Assembly (NCBI GenBank): GCA_964612675.1
Contig: CAZTDD010000008.1
Span: 1-64,000 of the forward strand
DNA length: 64,000 bases
From: CAZTDD01 sp964612675
Lineage (GTDB): Bacteria; Hinthialibacterota; Hinthialibacteria; Hinthialibacterales; JAKPRU01
Reading direction: 5' to 3'
Part shown: positions 59,566-64,000 of the stretch, one piece after another
Position numbering within the stretch: the stretch's first letter is position 1
Layout of the letters: each line of letters begins with the position of its first letter
Made by a program: the position numbers and the translations under genes
Notes under the pieces: model-generated
Database searches by the model: none
What the model was told of the DNA's origin: nothing
Seen by the model: only the letters and a program-made list of their open reading frames with translations

Positions 59566-60678
59566 ATGACTCATTCAAAACGTCTACTCGCCCTCGAACC
59601 CTACTACGGCGGATCGCATCGAGCCTGGATCGACGGTTGGCGTCGGCACTCTCGTTACACGATCGATCTACTGACGCTGCCGGCACGGAAATGGAAATGG
59701 CGCATGCGCGGTGCGGCGATCGTGTTTTCCGAACAGCTGGAAGAGCGCTACCCGAATGTAGGATGGGACGGCCTGATCGCAACCGACATGATGAACCTTG
59801 CCGAGTTTTTGGCGTTGACCCGGCCACGCCTCGAGCGTACGCCGGTCGTGCTCTACCTGCATGAGAACCAGATCGGTTATCCTCTGCATCCGGAGGAAAG
59901 AAGAGACTATCACTATGCCATAACGAATTTCGTTTCTGTTCTTTCGGCCTCGAAAGCAGTGTTTAATTCGGAGTATAATCGGAAAGAGTTTTTCTCGGGT
60001 ATTCGATCCATTTTTGCGCAAATGCCGGATTGCCGACCTCCTACGGAGATGCTCGACTCTGCCGAGGCATCCTGCGAAGTGATTCCACCGGCTATCGAAC
60101 TGCATGAATTGCGTAGAGCCCGGCAGCCGGATGGCGGTGCCCCTGTCATTCTATGGAATCACCGCTGGGAACGCGACAAGCAGCCGGAACGGTTTACAGA
60201 CGCAATCGATACACTGCTGTCGAAATCCATACCGTTTCGACTGATTGTCTGTGGAGAGCATTTCAGGGAGATTCCGTCTTGTTTTCTGAAGATAAAGGAA
60301 AGTCTTGGGGATCGATTGCTGCATTTTGGGTTCGCTGAGTCCCGTGCAGAGTACGCCGATCTCCTGTCTCGAAGCGACATTGTTGTGTCGACCGCCTTGC
60401 AGGAGTACTTTGGAATCAGCGTTGTCGAGGCGATGCACGCGGGAGCGTTTCCGCTCCTACCGAACCGGCTTGCCTACCCGGAACTGATTCCGGCGGAATA
60501 CCGTGACGAGGTTCTGTATGAGGATAATGAGTTGATGGACAGGCTGGGACGAGCAATTCAATGCTCTGCTGCAGGCACGTTACCGGATCTTCGCGATACC
60601 GCCCAACGCTATGACTGGTCTCATCGAATCGAGTCCTATGATGGACTCTTCGACCACCTGGAACACACACACAACTGA
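59566..60678 (+). CDS. tRNA-queuosine alpha-mannosyltransferase-like glycosyltransferase
   Basis: The 370-residue protein resembles the GTDC1/DUF3524 family whose animal member adds mannose to queuosine in tRNA. The N-terminal signature LLALEPYYGGSHRAWIDGW and LPARKWKWRMRGAA are strongly characteristic, followed by VVLYLHENQIGYP and a GT4-type C-terminal half with DIVVSTALQEYFGISVVEAM. Bacterial homologues exist, but their tRNA substrate is inferred. The start is chosen on homology; no strong ribosome site precedes the ATG at 59566. Confidence 0.82.
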   Translation: MTHSKRLLALEPYYGGSHRAWIDGWRRHSRYTIDLLTLPARKWKWRMRGAAIVFSEQLEERYPNVGWDGLIATDMMNLAEFLALTRPRLERTPVVLYLHENQIGYPLHPEERRDYHYAITNFVSVLSASKAVFNSEYNRKEFFSGIRSIFAQMPDCRPPTEMLDSAEASCEVIPPAIELHELRRARQPDGGAPVILWNHRWERDKQPERFTDAIDTLLSKSIPFRLIVCGEHFREIPSCFLKIKESLGDRLLHFGFAESRAEYADLLSRSDIVVSTALQEYFGISVVEAMHAGAFPLLPNRLAYPELIPAEYRDEVLYEDNELMDRLGRAIQCSAAGTLPDLRDTAQRYDWSHRIESYDGLFDHLEHTHN

Positions 60679-60690
60679 CCGGATACGCAA

Positions 60691-61599
60691 TCAGCAGGGC
60701 GCCGGTAGAAGTGCTGCGATTTTGCTGAACAACTCGCTGAGATTCAGTTTTGTGATGTGATCCTCCGCACGAAGATACTTCGCCCGTTCTTTCATTCCCA
60801 TATCTCCGATGGATGAGTACACAATCACAGGGATATGTGCCGTATCCGGATTGTCTTTCACTTGTTTGGTGAAAGCGAGTCCGTCCGTATGCGGCATTTC
60901 AACGTCGGAGATAATCAACGAAATGTCGTTATGCTGGCGTGACAATTCGAGTGCCTCACGACCATCACGCGCTACAATGGGTACGAATCCGTGCTCTTCG
61001 AGCTCCAATTCGAGCATTTGGCGAACGGAGGGACTGTCTTCTGCAAGCAGGATCTTTCTGTTTGCCCCTTCAATCTCTATCGATTCGCTGTCTTTGGCTT
61101 CACTCTGTACTTGATCGGGTATTAACTTCAAAATGATTGTCTCGTAATCGAGTAACAAGATCATCTGATCTTCAGTCGGTTGGACTATGGATATAACAAA
61201 GGGATTTTGGATATTCTCGAACACCGATTGGGCATTGATAACCTGTTCCCAGTGAAATGTATGGACTGTCTCTACGTTCTCTACAAGAAATGAATTGAGC
61301 ATTCCAAAGAACTCCGTCACAATGACGCGATACCTGCCATCGATCGGAGTAGGAGTCCCATTCAGGAACATCCCGAGATCCAGCACCGGAATTACCTTGT
61401 CATGGTCGTTGAATACTCCTCGTACCGCCGGATGGACTTCGGGAATGACGGTGAACCCGGACATCTCCGAGAGGACGCGATTGACCTTAAGAATGTTGAT
61501 ACCGTAGGTCTCTCCTCCCGCTGTATATTCGAGGATCTTGAGTTCGTTCGAGCCGGATTTCAGATAAGTATCCGTGTGTGTATCGACATATTCCGCCAT
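60691..61599 (-). CDS. cheV: CheV-like chemotaxis adaptor (CheW plus receiver)
   Basis: The 302-residue protein joins a CheW-like domain (ILEYTAGGETYGINILKVNR to about residue 165) to a receiver domain (KILLAEDSPSVRQMLELELE, phosphorylated Asp in LIISDVEMPHTDG, Lys in the last strand). CheV proteins connect receptors to CheA and can be phosphorylated. GGGAGGAAGAG precedes the ATG at 61599. It begins 11 bases after a histidine kinase gene on the same strand. Confidence 0.9.
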   Translation of the reverse strand: MAEYVDTHTDTYLKSGSNELKILEYTAGGETYGINILKVNRVLSEMSGFTVIPEVHPAVRGVFNDHDKVIPVLDLGMFLNGTPTPIDGRYRVIVTEFFGMLNSFLVENVETVHTFHWEQVINAQSVFENIQNPFVISIVQPTEDQMILLLDYETIILKLIPDQVQSEAKDSESIEIEGANRKILLAEDSPSVRQMLELELEEHGFVPIVARDGREALELSRQHNDISLIISDVEMPHTDGLAFTKQVKDNPDTAHIPVIVYSSIGDMGMKERAKYLRAEDHITKLNLSELFSKIAALLPAPC

Positions 61600-61609
61600 C
61601 TCTTCCTCC

Positions 61610-62323
61610 CTAGTTCCTTGGCAGTTCGAACCAGAATCGTACTTGATTGTCTTCGTCCATATCGGCCCCAATTCGGCCGTGGTGCGCCTCGATAGTGAGC
61701 TTGCTGAACGTCAAGCCCAGACCCGTCCCATGATAGGACCGGAGGCGTCTCAGCTCGACTTGTCGCTCAGGCTCGAAAATCCGATCGAGTTGGATTTTGC
61801 CTTCTTCCCCGTTCGGGTTAATGACTTCGATGCGGATGCAATCTTCTCTACCTGACAGTCTTGTCACTACATACGAGCCCGCAGGTGCGTGTCGAATTGC
61901 GTTTACGAGCAAATTATCGATTACCCGCTCGATCAATCTCTCGTCGCAGGATATGTCGGACTCCAGCGATTCGTCAGTCTCTTCATACAGCCGAATGCCT
62001 CTATCTTCGGCAAGAGGACCCACGAGGCGCACACAACGCCGCAGAACGTCTTTGAGATCGGTGGGGCGGCAGGTGGCTGTGATGCCGCTACCTGCATGCC
62101 TGGCCTGGTCCAGAAGATCTTCCAGAATTCGGCTGGCTCGCTCTACCGCCAGCTCCGTCGACTCTAACACACTAAGATGTCTAGGGTTCTTGGGATCGTG
62201 TTTCCCTTCTTTCACCCTGTTGAGAAACTGTCTCGTGACTGCCAAGGGCGTTTCCATGTCGTGGAGTAGAAGGGCGACAAACTGCAGATGCAGCTGGTCC
62301 TCCACCACTTCCGAATTACGCAT
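61610..62323 (-). CDS. Sensorless soluble histidine kinase
   Basis: The 237-residue protein is a short HisKA/HATPase kinase: an H-box in FVALLLHDMETPLAVTRQF, N-box DNLLVNAIRHAPAGSYVV, and G2-type YHGTGLGLTFSKLTIEAHHG. It lacks a sensor domain and membrane spans, so it must be controlled by a partner. The very close CheV-like gene downstream (11 bases) suggests it could phosphorylate that receiver, giving a simple two-component pair, rather than classical CheA signalling. Confidence 0.88.
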   Translation of the reverse strand: MRNSEVVEDQLHLQFVALLLHDMETPLAVTRQFLNRVKEGKHDPKNPRHLSVLESTELAVERASRILEDLLDQARHAGSGITATCRPTDLKDVLRRCVRLVGPLAEDRGIRLYEETDESLESDISCDERLIERVIDNLLVNAIRHAPAGSYVVTRLSGREDCIRIEVINPNGEEGKIQLDRIFEPERQVELRRLRSYHGTGLGLTFSKLTIEAHHGRIGADMDEDNQVRFWFELPRN

Positions 62324-62778
62324 TACTTATTCCTCATCATACCGGGTTCTGCTCATATCAATCCTACAAAGCCTATCGGGTTTCCCGCCAGTGTTCTGGT
62401 TTACCAGTGCAGTGAATGGATCGGCAGAAGAGACGAGAAGACCGTACGTCCGACCAGTGGAGTTCGAACTCCTCCCTCATTATATCAAACAATTCATCAG
62501 TGAATGGAAAAATGGGGCAGGGTATGGTTGAGGCCGGTTTTCGTCTCTGTCCATCGGATCGGCCTCCCGCAGCCAAAGCCCGGCCATTGCGCCGCAACCG
62601 GCGAGAACCGCTTTGTACGGCTTTCCGTTTGATTGTGAGTTCTGAGAATCCATCGCTTTTTATGGTCCTGTGGAGTTCTATGAACTAGTAATTATAATAG
62701 AACTGAATCGATTCTGCTCCAGATTGGCGGATAAGACTCAAGACTACGGTACACTTGTACCGGTAAACGGAGGTTTGT
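62324..62778. other. Gene-free region between divergent genes
   Basis: I see no convincing gene, repeat or terminator in these 455 bases between the histidine kinase and the partial secreted protein gene. Promoters for both divergent genes should lie here but no near-consensus boxes stand out. Confidence 0.35.
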
Positions 62779-64000
62779 ATGAGCATATCGGCTCGAACTT
62801 CATTTGCGTTTCTTATGGCGATGCTTCTTCTCTCTCTTCCCATCGTCGCTGAAGATGTCCATCTCGATCTATCGAATCTGATCGATCGAGACGGGTTTGT
62901 CCCTGACGGACAAGGGAGTGGTGATCCACTGAGCGAGGACGGGGACTGGCTGGATGCGGCGAGTCTGCCGAGTGATTATACGGACGGTAGCCCGTATCCA
63001 ACGCGAGACGGCTTCACTACGTTTTTGTACGGCCCGCTGAGCGGTGATTCACCGGACTGTTGCCGGGTTGACGGCCAGGAGATCGGTGTGCCCGCTGGAG
63101 AATATGGACAGCTGCATCTAGCTCTTGTTTCGCCGGACACGACTCTTATGGATCTCTCACGCGAGATCACACTGAATTACCAGGATGGTACAAGCGAGAT
63201 GGTCACCCTCGGTCCGTTTGCCGACTGGTATGGCACGCCCGCACGGTTCTTTGATGCGGCATTCTCGTGGGTTGACGATTCGGCTGTAGAGGAACACCTG
63301 AGCATTCGAACGAAGGAGAATGACTACGATTACATTATCGAGAGCACCGGGTCGACTACATCGGATGCTTTTGACTTTACTTTCGTCGATGCAACCAGTG
63401 TTCTCATTTACGAGTTTGATTTGGAGGATTCGCTGACCGACGCCACATTGGCGATCGATATGCAAAACAACTTTGTCGTCAGTATTTCGGCAGATTTCGG
63501 CGGTACGTTCACGGAAGTGCTGAATTCAATGGAAATGTTTGGCGAAGATATTCATTCCGGTTCCAATCGTGACGTTTACGAAGTCGATCTGACGCCGTTC
63601 CTCGAACAGATGCCGGAGAACATCCTGTGGATTCAATTTACCGATGGTAGCACCGTCGACGGCTGGGGACCGGCTATCTGGACCGTCGAGGTGTATTCGG
63701 GCGAAACCATTCGATATGAGGGCGAACCGCTGACTGAGATCGATACGTCGAATGCCACGGTGTATGCGGACTTCCGGACAGACGGAAGCGACGATGAAGC
63801 GCAATACCTAGTTGATGACCAGAGCAACGCTCCCACCGCCGCGAATCATCGTTTTGCAGACGGCGGCGGGTTCATCACGTATGGATTCGATCTGCCGGAC
63901 GATATCTCGGAGGCCAAAGCTTCGGTCAACATGGAAGCCAATTTTGTGGTTTCAGTGGCAACCGAACGCAACCTCACCACGCATATCGACTTCATCGCCG
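62779..64000 (+). CDS. Secreted beta-rich repeat protein, incomplete at the window edge
   Basis: The frame starts at an ATG 5 bases after GGAGG and stays open to the end of the window (at least 407 codons). It begins with a signal peptide (FAFLMAMLLLSLPIVAE). The mature part is acidic and beta-rich, and one block recurs: ATLAIDMQNNFVVSISADF then later AKASVNMEANFVVSVATERN, each preceded by a YEFDL/YGFDL strand, so it consists of repeated sandwich domains. It resembles large surface or glycan-associated proteins of uncultured bacteria. No enzyme motif is visible so far. Confidence 0.75.
   Translation, partial: MSISARTSFAFLMAMLLLSLPIVAEDVHLDLSNLIDRDGFVPDGQGSGDPLSEDGDWLDAASLPSDYTDGSPYPTRDGFTTFLYGPLSGDSPDCCRVDGQEIGVPAGEYGQLHLALVSPDTTLMDLSREITLNYQDGTSEMVTLGPFADWYGTPARFFDAAFSWVDDSAVEEHLSIRTKENDYDYIIESTGSTTSDAFDFTFVDATSVLIYEFDLEDSLTDATLAIDMQNNFVVSISADFGGTFTEVLNSMEMFGEDIHSGSNRDVYEVDLTPFLEQMPENILWIQFTDGSTVDGWGPAIWTVEVYSGETIRYEGEPLTEIDTSNATVYADFRTDGSDDEAQYLVDDQSNAPTAANHRFADGGGFITYGFDLPDDISEAKASVNMEANFVVSVATERNLTTHIDFIA

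Noticed and set aside
1..64000. tRNA or rRNA genes
   Set aside because: I saw no cloverleaf with a GTTCGA-type T-loop and CCA-ready acceptor stem, nor any conserved rRNA blocks; a covariance-model scan would be needed to exclude a divergent tRNA.

Overview
The window reads as a chromosomal segment of roughly even base composition from a Gram-negative-type, heterotrophic bacterium. An RND efflux system, a TolC-like factor, lipoproteins and several isolated pseudopilins point to an outer membrane. The pseudopilin N-terminus FTLIELLIVVAIIGIL followed by AVPNFLNAQ, together with many secreted glycan-active proteins and many type I phosphodiesterases, resembles candidate phyla near the PVC/FCB radiation such as Hydrogenedentota or Sumerlaeota. 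That placement is an inference from gene style; there is no rRNA here to test it.

Layout. 0-5 kb: remnant of an M14 carboxypeptidase, metE, a decayed IS200-type element, and a cobalamin riboswitch pointing away from metE toward a 34-codon ORF, a hairpin-rich leader and a methyltransferase. 5-18.5 kb: secreted GH172 and transglutaminase proteins, a pseudopilin, rmuC, a DUF5060 glycosidase, an ABC-class ATPase, glgB and a Tat-exported Gfo/Idh/MocA oxidoreductase. 18.5-23.3 kb: an accessory stretch with a compound intergenic repeat, an OB-fold-like membrane protein, a lipoprotein, a zinc/HNH-like protein, and a run of small toxin-antitoxin-like genes that include a frameshifted copy and a truncated duplicate. 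23.3-27.4 kb: three tandem Sde182/DUF1593 nucleoside-hydrolase-like secreted proteins, the last-transcribed one truncated, abutting a broken small gene. 27.6-36.2 kb: an ArsR / Cys-rich peptide / DsrE operon, then an ABC exporter and an RND efflux operon with an ECF sigma-factor stub between them. 36.2-37.0 kb: a decayed toxin-antitoxin pair and the intact homologue of the broken small gene.

37.1-46.8 kb is the most unusual region. A near-consensus sigma-70-type promoter precedes a co-directional cluster: a ribbon-helix-helix-like protein, four divergent alkaline-phosphatase-superfamily phosphodiesterases, an orphan APS kinase, a second ribbon-helix-helix-like protein and a membrane protein with possible remote similarity to EMC3/Oxa1 insertases. 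Four otherwise unrelated products share a C-terminal L-x-x-L-G-Y-[ILV] tail, and the phosphodiesterases differ in nucleophile (Thr versus Ser) and in predicted location. I regard this as the best candidate for an undescribed system, probably concerned with an envelope or nucleotide-linked phosphate or sulfate group.

46.9-64 kb: secreted carbohydrate- and ester-degrading enzymes (FAD oxidoreductase, tandem alpha/beta hydrolase, BNR/LamG sialidase-like protein, GH29 fucosidase, nitrilase), a PhoB-type regulator, two more pseudopilins, a tRNA-queuosine mannosyltransferase-like enzyme, a histidine kinase/CheV-like pair, and the start of a secreted repeat protein that runs off the window.

A dispersed intergenic repeat with CGGCAAAAAG / CTTTTTGCCG ends recurs at five places (16.9, 18.5, 28.5, 38.9 and 41.2 kb). 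Together with the many gene remnants it suggests a genome with active small-scale rearrangement.
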